Shown here: in pieces, positions 10,465 through 19,232 of the stretch | Numbering within the stretch: position 1 is the first letter of the stretch | Layout: each line of letters opens with the position of its first letter | NCBI RefSeq assembly: GCF_001552175.1 | Contig: NZ_BCQR01000029.1 | Coordinates: forward strand, 23,021-87,020 | Source: Actinomadura kijaniata NBRC 14229 | GTDB lineage: Bacteria; Actinomycetota; Actinomycetes; Streptosporangiales; Streptosporangiaceae | Length of the DNA stretch: 64,000 bases | Reading direction: 5' to 3' | The notes under the pieces: model-generated | The model's database searches: none | Told to the model about the DNA's origin: nothing | Seen by the model: only the letters and a program-made list of their open reading frames with translations | Made by a program: the position numbers and the translations under genes

Positions 10465-11585
10465 AGCCGCTGCCGGGTCCCGGTCTCCGCCGAGCGGCGG
10501 ACCGCGTCGAGCAGGCCGTGCAGGCGCACCGCGTGGCCGAAGTCCGCGACCGGGGCCCCGCCGGTGCGGATGTCGGCGGCCAGCGCGGCGTACTGCTCGG
10601 CCACGTTGCGGACCGTCGCCTCCGGGACGCCCCGGACCGTCCGGAACCGGTCCGGGACCGGCAGCTCCCGCCAGCCCCGCTCGCCCGTGCGCGCCTCCAG
10701 CACCCGGGCCGCGCCGATCTGGAGCTGGGCGTCGCGCGGGTCGGGGAGGTCGGTGACGAGCACCAGGTCGCCGTCGGTCCCGGCGATCTCCAGCCGGGTG
10801 CGGGGGTTGGCGGCCTTGCGGTCGGACAGGTGGACCGAGGCGACCGCGCCGCCCGCCAGCGTCGCGTGGACGAGGACCTGGTCGGGGGCGGTGCGCTCGA
10901 ACGTCTCGCCCGTCTCGGCGACGGTGTAGTGGGAGACCTGGCGGGACAGGTGCGCCGACAGCTCGGCGATGTCCCCCGCGACGAACTGCAGGGCGTCCAG
11001 GACGTGGCCCCCGGCGACCTCCAGCAGGCCCGCCCCGTTGGCGCTGTCGGCGGTGTAGGCGGACGCGGCGGGGTAGCGGCCGTCCGCGCCGTGCGGCCGC
11101 GCGGAGTAGGCCGTCACCGCCAGCACGCGCCCGATGCGGCCCTCGGCGACCAGCTCCCGGGCGTACCGCACGCCGGGGGAGTGCCGCGCCTGGAGGCCGA
11201 TCGCGTGCCGGACGCCCGCCGCCTCCGCCTCCGCCGCGAGCGACCGCGCCTCCTCGGTGGTGAGCGCCAGCGGCCACTCCGACAGCACGTGCTTGCCCGC
11301 CTTCAGCGCCGCCCGGACCAGCTCGGCGTGGTGCGGCACCTTCACGGCCACCGTCACCAGGTCGACCTCGGGGTGCGCGGCCAGCGCGCCCGCGTCGGCG
11401 AACGCGTGCGGCACGCCGAACGCCCGGGCCGCCTCGCGGGCGCTGTCCTCCCGCGACGTGCCGACGGCGGTGAGGGCGAGGCCGGGGGCGGCCGCCAGGG
11501 CCGGGACGTGCGCGACGGCCGCCCAGCCGCGGCCGGGGTCGGCGTTGGCGCCGATGATGCCCACGCGGACGGGGGAGACGGTCAT
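10461..11585 (-). CDS. Gfo/Idh/MocA-family oxidoreductase
   Basis: About 374 residues. The N-terminal Rossmann fold shows RVGIIGANA, a variant of the dinucleotide-binding GxGxxG, and the conserved EKP-type motif appears as SEWPLALT. The C-terminal alpha/beta domain follows. The closest subgroup looks like the Gal80-like oxidoreductases, which use NAD(P) on sugar-like substrates. ATG at 11585 was chosen because AAGGAGT lies 6 bases upstream; an in-frame ATG at 11615 lies inside an operator. The gene is divergent from a TetR regulator and shares a region rich in inverted repeats with it. Confidence 0.9.
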   Translation of the reverse strand: MTVSPVRVGIIGANADPGRGWAAVAHVPALAAAPGLALTAVGTSREDSAREAARAFGVPHAFADAGALAAHPEVDLVTVAVKVPHHAELVRAALKAGKHVLSEWPLALTTEEARSLAAEAEAAGVRHAIGLQARHSPGVRYARELVAEGRIGRVLAVTAYSARPHGADGRYPAASAYTADSANGAGLLEVAGGHVLDALQFVAGDIAELSAHLSRQVSHYTVAETGETFERTAPDQVLVHATLAGGAVASVHLSDRKAANPRTRLEIAGTDGDLVLVTDLPDPRDAQLQIGAARVLEARTGERGWRELPVPDRFRTVRGVPEATVRNVAEQYAALAADIRTGGAPVADFGHAVRLHGLLDAVRRSAETGTRQRL

Positions 11586-11615
11586 GACGGGACTCCTTGC
11601 TTCCTGCTCGGACAT

Positions 11616-11638
11616 AAACGGACGTGTTCCGTCCGTTT
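11616..11638. promoter_or_regulatory. TetR-type operator 1 (oxidoreductase side)
   Basis: AAACGGACG (11616-11624) and CGTCCGTTT (11630-11638) are perfect 9-base arms with a 5-base spacer, just upstream of the oxidoreductase start. The half-site CGGACG recurs in operator 2. Confidence 0.65.
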
Positions 11639-11650
11639 CCGGACCCTAGA

Positions 11651-11701
11651 ACAAGCGGACGCGATCTGTCCACTTAATCTGGACGGCCCCCGTCCGCTTG
11701 T
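11651..11701. promoter_or_regulatory. TetR-type operator 2 (tetR side)
   Basis: ACAAGCGGACG (11651-11661) and CGTCCGCTTGT (11691-11701) are perfect 11-base inverted arms separated by 29 bases. The right arm touches a TAGGCT -10-like element at 11705-11710, six bases before the tetR ATG, so tetR may be leaderless and autorepressed. Confidence 0.6.
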
Positions 11702-11716
11702 TGTTAGGCTGGCCGC

Positions 11717-12358
11717 ATGTCCACGCCCAGCCCCGCCCCCGTGCCCGCCGTGGACCGGCTGCTGGACGACGGCACCGGCCGCCGCCCCCGCGCCGACGCC
11801 CGCCGCAACGTCGAACGCCTGGTCGCCGCCGCCCGCGCGGTCGCCGCCGAACGCGGAGCCGAGGTCACCGCGCACGAGATCGCCCGCCGCGCGGGCGTCG
11901 GCGTCGGCACGTTCTACCGGCGCGTCGGCACCCTGGAACGCCTCCTCCAGGCCGTGATGGAGGAGATCCTCGGGGAGATCCTGGCCCGCGCCGACCGGGG
12001 CCTGGCCGACCCCGACCCCTGGACCGGCCTGCGCGACTTCACCCTGGCCTACCTGCGGCTCCGCAACGAGCTGTGCGACATCAACGAGGCCGTCGGCGGC
12101 CTGCTCGACCACTCCCGCGCCGAACTGCGCGACCGCGTCCGCCTGCTGGTCCAGCGCGCCCAGGACGCCGGGGCGATGCGCGCCGACGTCTCCTGGACCG
12201 ACGTGGCGTTCCTGCTGGTCGGCGCCGCCACCGGGGACCACACCCTCGGCGTGTTCGCCGGGCCCGACCAGTGGGAGCGCAACCTGCGGATCATCCTGGA
12301 CGGCCTGCGCGCCCCGGACCCCGGGCCGCTGCCCGGCTCCCCGCCGAAGGCGCCCTGA
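11717..12358 (+). CDS. TetR-family transcriptional regulator
   Basis: A 213-residue repressor-type protein. The N-terminal helix-turn-helix covers about residues 30-80 (VTAHEIARRAGVGVGTFYRR, the canonical recognition helix ending). The C-terminal ligand domain is helical with no recognisable effector motif. Start ATG 11717 agrees with the operator and a -10-like element seven bases upstream. It is divergent from the Gfo/Idh/MocA oxidoreductase, which it probably represses together with itself. Confidence 0.93.
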   Translation: MSTPSPAPVPAVDRLLDDGTGRRPRADARRNVERLVAAARAVAAERGAEVTAHEIARRAGVGVGTFYRRVGTLERLLQAVMEEILGEILARADRGLADPDPWTGLRDFTLAYLRLRNELCDINEAVGGLLDHSRAELRDRVRLLVQRAQDAGAMRADVSWTDVAFLLVGAATGDHTLGVFAGPDQWERNLRIILDGLRAPDPGPLPGSPPKAP

Positions 12359-12399
12359 CCGGACGGAATCCCGCCGGCGCCCGCGCGGTTGGGAACGGT

Positions 12400-13452
12400 G
12401 TGACGCATGGCGAGTACAAGGTTCCCGGCGGCAAGCTCGTGGTCGCCGACGTCGAGGTCGTCGACGGGCTGCTGCGCGGGCCCCGGATCAGCGGCGACTT
12501 CTTCCTCGAACCCGACGAGGCCCTCGAATCGATCAACGCGGCCCTGGACGGGCTGTCCGCCGGGCTGGAGGCCCGCGACATCGCCGCCCGCGTGCAGGCG
12601 GGCCTGCCGCCCGGCACGGTGATGCTCGGCATCACCGCCGAGGCCGTCGGGATCGCCGTCCGGCGCGCCGTGGCCCGCGCCTCCGACTGGCGCGACCACG
12701 ACTGGCGGCTGGTCCACGAGGGGCCGCAGCCGCCCGCCCTGCACATGGCGATCGACCAGGTGCTCGCCGAGGAGGTCGGCGCGGGCCGCCGCCCGCCGAC
12801 CCTGCGGATCTGGGAGTGGGGCGGCCCCTCGGTGATCATCGGCAGCTTCCAGTCGCTGCGCAACGAGGTCGACGCCGAGGCCGCCGAGCGGTTCGGCGTC
12901 GAGGTGGTGCGCCGGATCAGCGGCGGCGGCGCGATGTTCGTCGAACCCGGCAACACGATCACCTACTCGCTGTACGCGCCCGAGTCGCTGGTCGCCGGGA
13001 TGTCGTTCGCCGACAGCTACGCGTTCCTGGACGACTGGGTGCTCGGCGCGCTCGCCGAGCTGGGCGTCCGCGCCTGGTACCAGCCGCTCAACGACATCAC
13101 CTCCGACCAGGGCAAGATCGGCGGCGCGGCGCAGAAGCGGCTGGCGAACGGGGCCGTGCTGCACCACGTGACCATGTCCTACGACATCGACGCCGACAAG
13201 ATGCTCCAGGTGCTGCGGATCGGCCGGGAGAAGCTGTCGGACAAGGGCATCGCCAGCGCGCGCAAGCGGGTGGACCCGCTGCGCCGCCAGACCGGCCTGC
13301 CGCGCGAGGAGATCATCCAGCGGATGGTCGGGCACTTCCGCGGCCGCCACGGCCTCACCCCCGACGCCCTCACCGCCGAGGAGCTGCGGCGCGCCGACAA
13401 GCTGGCCGTCGACAAGTTCACCACCCCGGAGTGGACCGCCCGGGTCCCCTGA
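12400..13452 (+). CDS. Lipoate--protein ligase family protein, accessory domain at the N-terminus
   Basis: About 350 residues. Residues about 1-95 match the LplA accessory domain ([15 protein letters not shown], then ISGDFF and LDGL), which in E. coli LplA lies at the C-terminus. Residues about 105-350 are the BPL/LplA/LipB catalytic domain: [16 protein letters not shown] is the lipoyl-AMP binding loop and [11 protein letters not shown] carries the conserved lysine. The family attaches lipoate or octanoate to E2 and GcvH proteins. GTG at 12400 begins the domain; the ribosome site is weak (GGGA). It follows tetR by 41 bases and may share its transcript. Confidence 0.85.
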   Translation: MTHGEYKVPGGKLVVADVEVVDGLLRGPRISGDFFLEPDEALESINAALDGLSAGLEARDIAARVQAGLPPGTVMLGITAEAVGIAVRRAVARASDWRDHDWRLVHEGPQPPALHMAIDQVLAEEVGAGRRPPTLRIWEWGGPSVIIGSFQSLRNEVDAEAAERFGVEVVRRISGGGAMFVEPGNTITYSLYAPESLVAGMSFADSYAFLDDWVLGALAELGVRAWYQPLNDITSDQGKIGGAAQKRLANGAVLHHVTMSYDIDADKMLQVLRIGREKLSDKGIASARKRVDPLRRQTGLPREEIIQRMVGHFRGRHGLTPDALTAEELRRADKLAVDKFTTPEWTARVP

Positions 13453-13606
13453 TCACGGCCGGTCGCGGCCGTGCGTCCCCACGGCCCCGCCGCCCCCGCC
13501 ATGCTGGGGGAACAAGATCCGCCGCGACCGGGCGGCCCCGATGGTCGCCTCCGAAGGCCCCCGGGCCGTAGGTTGGTGGGGGTCGGATGACGATGAGGGG
13601 AACGGT

Positions 13607-15001
13607 ATGTCGATGCTGAAAGGCGCCAACACCCCGGTGTCGGCCGCCGCGGTCCGCGTCGAGCTGGGCTGGCAGAGCGGGCCCGGTGTGCCCGACGCCG
13701 ACGCCTCCGCGCTGCTGCTGGCCGGAACGGGCCGGGTGCGCTCCGACGACGACTTCGTGTTCTACAACCAGCCCGCCCACCGCAGCGGGGCCGTCCGGCA
13801 CGAGGGCAAGCAGCAGGGCCCGACGGTCCGCGACACCCTCTTCGTGGACCTCGGCCGGGTCGAGCCCGACATCGAGAAGATCGTGGTCGCGGCGTCCTCC
13901 GACAGCGGCACGTTCGGCCGTTTCCAGGGCCTGTACGTGCGGGTGCTGGACGCCCAGAACGGCGCCGAGCTCGCCCGCTTCGACAACCCCGGCGCGACGA
14001 CCGAGACCGCGTTCGTGCTCGGCGAGCTGTACCGGCGGCAGGGGCAGTGGAAGTTCCGCGCGGTCGGGCAGGGCTACGACTCGGGGCTGGCGGGACTGGC
14101 CACCGACTTCGGCATCACCGTCGACGACGCCCCGCCGCCCCCGCGGCAGACCCAGCAGGCCCCGCCCCCGCCTCCCCAGCCGACGCCGCCCCCGCCGCCC
14201 CAGTACGCCCCGCCGCCTCCGCCGCAGCAGCCGCAGTACGCGCCGCCCCCGCCGCCGAACCAGTACGCGCCGCCCCCGCCCCCGCCCCAGTACGCGCCGC
14301 CTCCGCAGCCGCAGTACGCGCCCCCGCCTCCGCCGCCCGCCCCGCAGCAGGCCGAGCCGCAGATGCAGGGCGGCAAGATCTCGCTGACCAAGAACGCCCC
14401 GTCGGTGTCGCTGACCAAGCACGGCGCGACCTCGGGCCACATGCGGGTCAACCTCAACTGGAGCGCCCGCCCCGGCGCGGCCAAGGGCTTCCTCGGCAAG
14501 CGCCGCCGCGGCATCGACCTGGACCTCGACCTGTGCTGCCTGTGGGAGCTCCAGGACGGCAGCAAGGGCATCATCCACGCGCTCGGCGACATGGGCGACC
14601 TGAACCGGCCGCCGTTCATCAAGCTGGACAAGGACGACCGCACCGGCGGCACCGAGTCCGGCGAGAACATGACGATCAACCTGGACCACACCCGCGACTT
14701 CCGGCGGATCCTGGTGTTCGCCGAGATCTACGACGGGGCCGAGGACTTCCGCGGCCTGGACGCGATCGCCACCCTCTACCCGATCGGCTCCCCGCCGATC
14801 GAGATGCGGATGGACGACTGCGCCGACGCCTCCCGCGACGCGGTCCTGGCGCTGATCGAGAACGTCAACGGCGAGCTGGTCGTCCGCCGCGAGGGACGCT
14901 TCGTCCTGCCGCCGCCGGGCCGCCCCCGCTGGGGCAAGCTGTCGGTCGACCAGACCTACGGCTGGAACCTGGAGTGGGTGGCCTCCCGGGGCAAGGACTG
15001 A
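13607..15001 (+). CDS. Tandem TerD-domain protein with proline-rich linker
   Basis: A 464-residue protein with two TerD (tellurium resistance/stress) domains. The first, about residues 1-172, includes [11 protein letters not shown], an acidic Ca-binding-type motif typical of TerD. A linker at about 175-250 is almost wholly Pro, Gln, Tyr and Ala with repeated QYAPPPPP. The second domain, about 253-460, includes [16 protein letters not shown] and [20 protein letters not shown]. TerD proteins bind calcium and take part in membrane-linked stress complexes. ATG at 13607 has GAGGGGA upstream. It stands apart from any full ter operon. Confidence 0.88.
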   Translation: MSMLKGANTPVSAAAVRVELGWQSGPGVPDADASALLLAGTGRVRSDDDFVFYNQPAHRSGAVRHEGKQQGPTVRDTLFVDLGRVEPDIEKIVVAASSDSGTFGRFQGLYVRVLDAQNGAELARFDNPGATTETAFVLGELYRRQGQWKFRAVGQGYDSGLAGLATDFGITVDDAPPPPRQTQQAPPPPPQPTPPPPPQYAPPPPPQQPQYAPPPPPNQYAPPPPPPQYAPPPQPQYAPPPPPPAPQQAEPQMQGGKISLTKNAPSVSLTKHGATSGHMRVNLNWSARPGAAKGFLGKRRRGIDLDLDLCCLWELQDGSKGIIHALGDMGDLNRPPFIKLDKDDRTGGTESGENMTINLDHTRDFRRILVFAEIYDGAEDFRGLDAIATLYPIGSPPIEMRMDDCADASRDAVLALIENVNGELVVRREGRFVLPPPGRPRWGKLSVDQTYGWNLEWVASRGKD

Positions 15002-15019
15002 GCCGCTCCTGATCGGCTC

Positions 15020-15049
15020 TTGATCGGCGCGGGGGCGGCGGGATAGGAC
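15020..15049 (+). promoter_or_regulatory. Promoter giving a probably leaderless mRNA
   Basis: TTGATC (15020-15025) and TAGGAC (15044-15049) are 18 bases apart. The ATG at 15056 begins seven bases after the -10 box, where transcription should start, and there is no ribosome-binding site. Confidence 0.45.
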
Positions 15050-15055
15050 GGGGCC

Positions 15056-15718
15056 ATGAGCACCCCTCACCCCTATCCGGCCGTCCCCGCGCCGCGCTTC
15101 CACGTCCCCTCGCGGCAGGCCGTGGAACGGGCGCGCGCGTTCGCCGACACCATGGCGCTGCGCCGCACCGTCCGGGACTTCGCCCGCACCCCCGTCCCCC
15201 TGGAGATCGTCGAGGAGGCGATCCGCGCCGCCGCGACCGCGCCGTCCGGCGCGAACCTGCAACCCTGGCGGTTCGTGGTCATCACCGACCCGGAGCGCAA
15301 ACGGCGGCTGCGGGAGGCCGCCGAGGCCGAGGAACGCGAGTTCTACCAGCGCCGGGCCTCGCCGGAGTGGCTGGAGGCGCTCGCGCCGCTGGGCACCGAC
15401 TGGCGCAAGCCGTTCCTGGAGGACGCGCCCGCCGTCATCGTCGTGTTCGAGGTGCACAAGGGCCCGCACACGCCCCGCCCGTACTACGTGAAGGAGTCGG
15501 TGGGGATCGCGGTCGGGTTCCTGCTGGCGGCGCTGCACCAGGCGGGCCTGGCGACGCTCACGCACACGCCCAGCCCGATGCGTTTCCTCAACGAGGTGTG
15601 CGACCGGCCGCAGGAGGAACGCGCCTACGTCGTCATCCCCGTCGGCTACCCGGCCGAGGACGCGACGGTCCCCGACATCACCCGCAAACCGATCGGGGAG
15701 GTCGTCGTCCACCTGTGA
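15056..15718 (+). CDS. Nitroreductase family protein, iodotyrosine deiodinase-like branch
   Basis: A 220-residue FMN protein. The FMN-binding N-terminus (ALRRTVRDFARTPVP, then APSGANLQPW) and the C-terminal part (GLATLTHTPSPMRFLNEV and GYPAEDATVPDI) match the branch that includes iodotyrosine deiodinase-like flavoproteins, in which a Lys/Tyr lid (here YYVKES) closes over the substrate. Bacterial members perform reductive dehalogenation or other reductions, but many have unknown substrates. ATG at 15056 is probably leaderless. Converges with the minus-strand endonuclease gene 27 bases away. Confidence 0.85.
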   Translation: MSTPHPYPAVPAPRFHVPSRQAVERARAFADTMALRRTVRDFARTPVPLEIVEEAIRAAATAPSGANLQPWRFVVITDPERKRRLREAAEAEEREFYQRRASPEWLEALAPLGTDWRKPFLEDAPAVIVVFEVHKGPHTPRPYYVKESVGIAVGFLLAALHQAGLATLTHTPSPMRFLNEVCDRPQEERAYVVIPVGYPAEDATVPDITRKPIGEVVVHL

Positions 15719-15745
15719 CGACGACCTCCCCGACGGCCGGCCCGG

Positions 15746-16378
15746 TCAGCCCTTCAGCACGGTCTCGGCGAGTCTCTTGTCGCGGGCGACGCGGACCAGC
15801 GCGGCGGCGAAGCGGGCGAGGTCCTTCTCGGCGACCTCGTCCGCCAGCTTCTTGGGGTCGGCGGGCAGGCCGAGCCGTTCGGCGCCCCGGAGCGTCTGCG
15901 CGTCGAAGTAGGGGCGCAGCCACGGCCACATCGCCTGCGCCTCCCGGCAGAAGATGTCCACCCCCGTCGGCCCGATGCCGGGGAACTCCCGCAGCAGCTC
16001 GGCGGCGCGGTCGCGGTCGCGCTCGGCCTTGATGGGCAGGCGGCGCAGGTCGCCCGCGTAGTGCTCCTGCACGAGCTCGGCCATGTCGCCGAGGCGGGAC
16101 GCGGTGCTCTCGTCGTAGCGGACGTAGTGGGCGCGGCCGAGCGCGTCCACCCGTTGCTGCCAGGTGAGCCTGGCCAGACCCCGCGCGGTGCCGCCGCCCG
16201 CCTCGAACAGCTGGCGGGCCGCCTCCATCGCGATCTCCGAGGAGATACGGGTGCTCAGCAGGTTGGCCAGCACCAGCAGTTTGAACACCGCGCCGGGCTG
16301 GTCCTTCAGCGGGATCCCCGCCTCCTCGGCGAAGGTCTGACCCGCCTCGCGCAGCAGCCTTTTGACGACAGAGCCCAT
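15746..16378 (-). CDS. Endonuclease III-like HhH protein
   Basis: A 210-residue protein of the HhH-GPD fold. The helix-hairpin-helix is LLREFPGIGPTGVDIF (about residues 128-143), followed by a Trp-rich stretch (MWPWLRPYFD). The four-cysteine iron-sulfur loop of classical Nth is absent and I see no clear catalytic Lys/Asp pair, so DNA binding or base-excision repair is inferred from fold only. ATG at 16378. It is annotated as endonuclease in many actinomycetes. Confidence 0.75.
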   Translation of the reverse strand: MGSVVKRLLREAGQTFAEEAGIPLKDQPGAVFKLLVLANLLSTRISSEIAMEAARQLFEAGGGTARGLARLTWQQRVDALGRAHYVRYDESTASRLGDMAELVQEHYAGDLRRLPIKAERDRDRAAELLREFPGIGPTGVDIFCREAQAMWPWLRPYFDAQTLRGAERLGLPADPKKLADEVAEKDLARFAAALVRVARDKRLAETVLKG

Positions 16379-16454
16379 GCCACTTACCTCCCGTTAGCCG
16401 CGATTTACCCGCGTGGGTGTAATCGACTCTCGCGCACGGGCGACGGAGGCGTCG

Positions 16455-17234
16455 TCAGAGGAGACTCAGCTGGCCTTCCCCGGCCAACGGATCCCGGTGA
16501 CGCCGAAGGTGCCGCCACCGGGGCAGGTCGTCCAGGTACGACCACGACAGGCGGTGGTGCGGCGTGGGGCCGTTCTCCGCCAGCGCCTTCTGGTGGGCGG
16601 GCGACGGGTACCCGGCGCTGTCGGCGAACCCGTAGCCGGGGAACTCCGCGTCGAGGTCGGCCATCAGCCGGTCGCGGTGCACCTTGGCCAGCACCGACGC
16701 CGCCGCCACGCTCACCGAGCGCTGGTCGGCCCTGACCTCGCAGCGGACCCGCCACGGGTGCCGCAGGAAGTCGCGGTCGCCGTCGAGGATCACCACGTCG
16801 GGCGGCTCGGGCAGCGCCTCCAGCGCGCGGACCGCCGCGCGCCGCAGCGCCTCGGTCATGCCCAGCTCGTCGATCTCCTCGGGGGAGGCGGACCCGAGGG
16901 CGTACCCGGTCAGCCAGCCGGGCAGGATCTCGGCGAACGCCTCCCGGTGCCGCCGCGTGAGCAGCTTGGAGTCGGTCAGCGCGACCGTCCGGCCGCCGCG
17001 TCCCGGCAGCCCGGGCGGCGCGCTGAGGTCGGTGACGGCCGCGCCCACCACGACCGGCCCGGCCCACGCGCCGCGCCCCACCTCGTCGAGCCCGGCGATG
17101 CGCGGCGGGCGGCCGTCCGGCGTGGGCAGCGCGGCGCGCAGCTCCTCCTCGATGGCGTATCCCGCCGCGCGCGGGTCGGCGTCGGGCTCGGCGGGACGGG
17201 ACGCGGCGGTCAGTCCGGGCAGGGCGTCGGTCAA
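16455..17234 (-). CDS. rnhB: Ribonuclease HII
   Basis: A 259-residue enzyme that cuts the RNA strand of RNA-DNA hybrids and removes misincorporated ribonucleotides. The signature [15 protein letters not shown] gives D50 and E51; D151 in VVILDGDRD and D188 in [12 protein letters not shown] complete the metal-binding set. It has about 40 extra N-terminal residues compared with the shortest homologues. The start ATG overlaps the stop of the dehalogenase gene by four bases (ATGA), so the two are translationally coupled. This is the housekeeping member of an otherwise metabolic minus-strand group. Confidence 0.95.
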   Translation of the reverse strand: MTDALPGLTAASRPAEPDADPRAAGYAIEEELRAALPTPDGRPPRIAGLDEVGRGAWAGPVVVGAAVTDLSAPPGLPGRGGRTVALTDSKLLTRRHREAFAEILPGWLTGYALGSASPEEIDELGMTEALRRAAVRALEALPEPPDVVILDGDRDFLRHPWRVRCEVRADQRSVSVAAASVLAKVHRDRLMADLDAEFPGYGFADSAGYPSPAHQKALAENGPTPHHRLSWSYLDDLPRWRHLRRHRDPLAGEGQLSLL

Positions 17235-18142
17235 GGGGTCTCCTGGACGAAGCGGGCGATCTCGCGGCCGAGCCGCTCCCCGTCGTCCTCCTGGAGGAAG
17301 TGCCCGGCCCCCTCGATCGTAGGGTGCCGCACGCCCGCCGCACCCGGAACCAGGTCCCGGAACAGCGGCGCCATCGGTCCCGTGATCGGGTCGGAGTCAC
17401 CGAACGCCACCAGGAACGGCCTGTCCCAGGCCCGCAGCAGGTCCCAGGCGTCGCGGTTGGGCTGGGCCTGCGGGTCGTCGGGGTCGGCGGGCACCAGTCC
17501 CGGCATGGCGCGCGGCCCGGCCTTGAACGACTCGTCGGGGAACGGCGCGTCGTAGGCGGCCCGCACCGCCGCGTCCAGTGTCGTGCGGCACCCCGACTGG
17601 ACGCCGCGCGCGACGTCGAACACGGGCGAGGTCCGCACCGCCTCCCGGAACCTCAGCCACGTCTCGGGCATGGGGAAGTCTCCGGTCGGCAGCCCGGTGT
17701 TGGCGGCGACGAACCGCGCGAACCGTTCGGGGTGGGCGACCGCGAGCCGCAGCCCGATCAGCCCGCCCCAGTCCTGCCCGACGAACGTGACCCCGCGCAG
17801 GTCCAGCGCGTCGAACAGCAGCGCCCGCGTCCACTCGATGTGCCGCGCGTAGCTGTGGTCCCCGATCGCGGCGGGCTTGTCCGACCGCCCGAACCCCACC
17901 AGGTCCGGCGCGACGACCCGCAGCCCGGCGTCCGCGAGGACCCCGATGACGCGCCGGTACAGGAACGACCAGCTCGGCTCGCCGTGCAGGCAGACCACGA
18001 CGGGCCCGTCCGGGGGCCCGGCCTCCACGTAGGCCATCCGCAGCGTCCCGCCCTCCTGGTCGGGAACGTCGGCGTAGCGCGGTGCGTGGGGGAAGCCGGG
18101 CAGGTCGGCGAAGCGCTCGTCGGGCGTACGCAGGATCCGCAT
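17231..18142 (-). CDS. Haloalkane dehalogenase, alpha/beta hydrolase fold
   Basis: About 303 residues. [17 protein letters not shown] is the standard beginning of haloalkane dehalogenase subfamily I. The nucleophile is D124 in GQDWGG and the adjacent W125 helps bind the halide; the oxyanion motif is [12 protein letters not shown]; the acid is in FGDSDPI and the base His in GAGHFLQED. The fold hydrolyses carbon-halogen bonds to alcohols. The start at 18142 follows family alignment; in-frame ATGs at 18154 and 18151 are alternatives. Just downstream of the CDF exporter gene and coupled to rnhB. Confidence 0.88.
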   Translation of the reverse strand: MRILRTPDERFADLPGFPHAPRYADVPDQEGGTLRMAYVEAGPPDGPVVVCLHGEPSWSFLYRRVIGVLADAGLRVVAPDLVGFGRSDKPAAIGDHSYARHIEWTRALLFDALDLRGVTFVGQDWGGLIGLRLAVAHPERFARFVAANTGLPTGDFPMPETWLRFREAVRTSPVFDVARGVQSGCRTTLDAAVRAAYDAPFPDESFKAGPRAMPGLVPADPDDPQAQPNRDAWDLLRAWDRPFLVAFGDSDPITGPMAPLFRDLVPGAAGVRHPTIEGAGHFLQEDDGERLGREIARFVQETP

Positions 18143-18155
18143 GCCGCCCATCATG

Positions 18156-19112
18156 TCAGTGAGCGCTTTCGGGCCCCGGGTCGGTGCGGACGTGGGTCGT
18201 CTCCAGCTCGGTGTCCTGGTAGGAGCGCGGGTCGTCGATCGGCTCCACGTGGGTGAGGACGATCGCGTGCGGAAGGCGGCCGTGGACGGCGGTCTCCACC
18301 TCCTCGGCCAGGTCGTGGCCGCGCCGCACCGTCCAGTCGCCGGGGACCAGGATGTGCATGGTCACGAACGCCAGCCGCCCCGACCGGCGGGTGCGGACCG
18401 CGTGGAAGGCGATCCGGTCGCCCGCGAAGCCCGCCAGCACGTCGTTGATGATCTTCTGTTCGTCCTCCTCCAGCGCCCGGTCCATCAGGCCCGCGCCGGA
18501 GCGGCGGACCAGGCCCGCGCCGGTCCACAGGATGTTGGCGGCCACCACCAGCGCGATGATCGGGTCGAGGACGCTCCAGCCGGTCAGCGCGACCGCGGCC
18601 ACGCCGACGACCACCCCGGCCGACGTCCACACGTCGGTGATCAGGTGCCTGCCGTCGGCCTCCAGGGTGATCGACCGGTACCGGCGGCCGCCGCGCAGCA
18701 GCAGCCACCCGACCGCCAGGTTGATCAGCGAGGCGACGATCGAGACCGCGACGCCGACGTCGACGCGTTCCAGCGGCTGGGGGTTCAGCAGGCGCTCGAC
18801 GGCGCTGTAGCCGATCACCGCCGCCGCCACGAAGATCATCATGCCCTCGGCGCCCGCCGAGAAGTACTCGGCCTTGGTGTGCCCGAACGAGTGCTCCTCG
18901 TCGGCGGGCTTGGTCGCCCAGCGCAGCGCCCCCAGCGCGATCACGGCCGCGACCAGGTTCACCACCGACTCGGCGGCGTCCGACAGCAGGCCGACCGAGC
19001 CGGTCAGCAGCCAGGCGACGGTCTTCAGCGCGATCGTCGCGACGGCGGCCGCGACCGCCAGCCACAGCAGCCGGAACATGCGCCGTTCGGTGAGCGCGTC
19101 GGTGGTGTCCAC
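18156..19112 (-). CDS. Cation diffusion facilitator family transporter
   Basis: A 318-residue membrane exporter of divalent metals such as zinc, manganese or iron. Five to six transmembrane segments are visible; the metal sites of the family appear as D45/E48 in LLSDAAESV and the HxxxD pair in HLITDVWTS. The C-terminal cytoplasmic domain (residues about 215-295) has the CDF fold and a His-containing LTHVEP strand. GTG at 19112 is immediately preceded by GGAAAG, closer than usual, so an internal start at 19079 is possible. It is the first gene of the group running through the dehalogenase and rnhB. Confidence 0.92.
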   Translation of the reverse strand: MDTTDALTERRMFRLLWLAVAAAVATIALKTVAWLLTGSVGLLSDAAESVVNLVAAVIALGALRWATKPADEEHSFGHTKAEYFSAGAEGMMIFVAAAVIGYSAVERLLNPQPLERVDVGVAVSIVASLINLAVGWLLLRGGRRYRSITLEADGRHLITDVWTSAGVVVGVAAVALTGWSVLDPIIALVVAANILWTGAGLVRRSGAGLMDRALEEDEQKIINDVLAGFAGDRIAFHAVRTRRSGRLAFVTMHILVPGDWTVRRGHDLAEEVETAVHGRLPHAIVLTHVEPIDDPRSYQDTELETTHVRTDPGPESAH

Positions 19113-19232
19113 CTTTCCAGCATGACCGATTAGGGGTTTTTGGACGCGAGGAGGGGGCGGGGAGCGCGACGCCGCCGACGAACCGGGACCGGGGAGTGCC
19201 GTTCCGGCGGGTCCTGCGATTTACTCGGCTTG

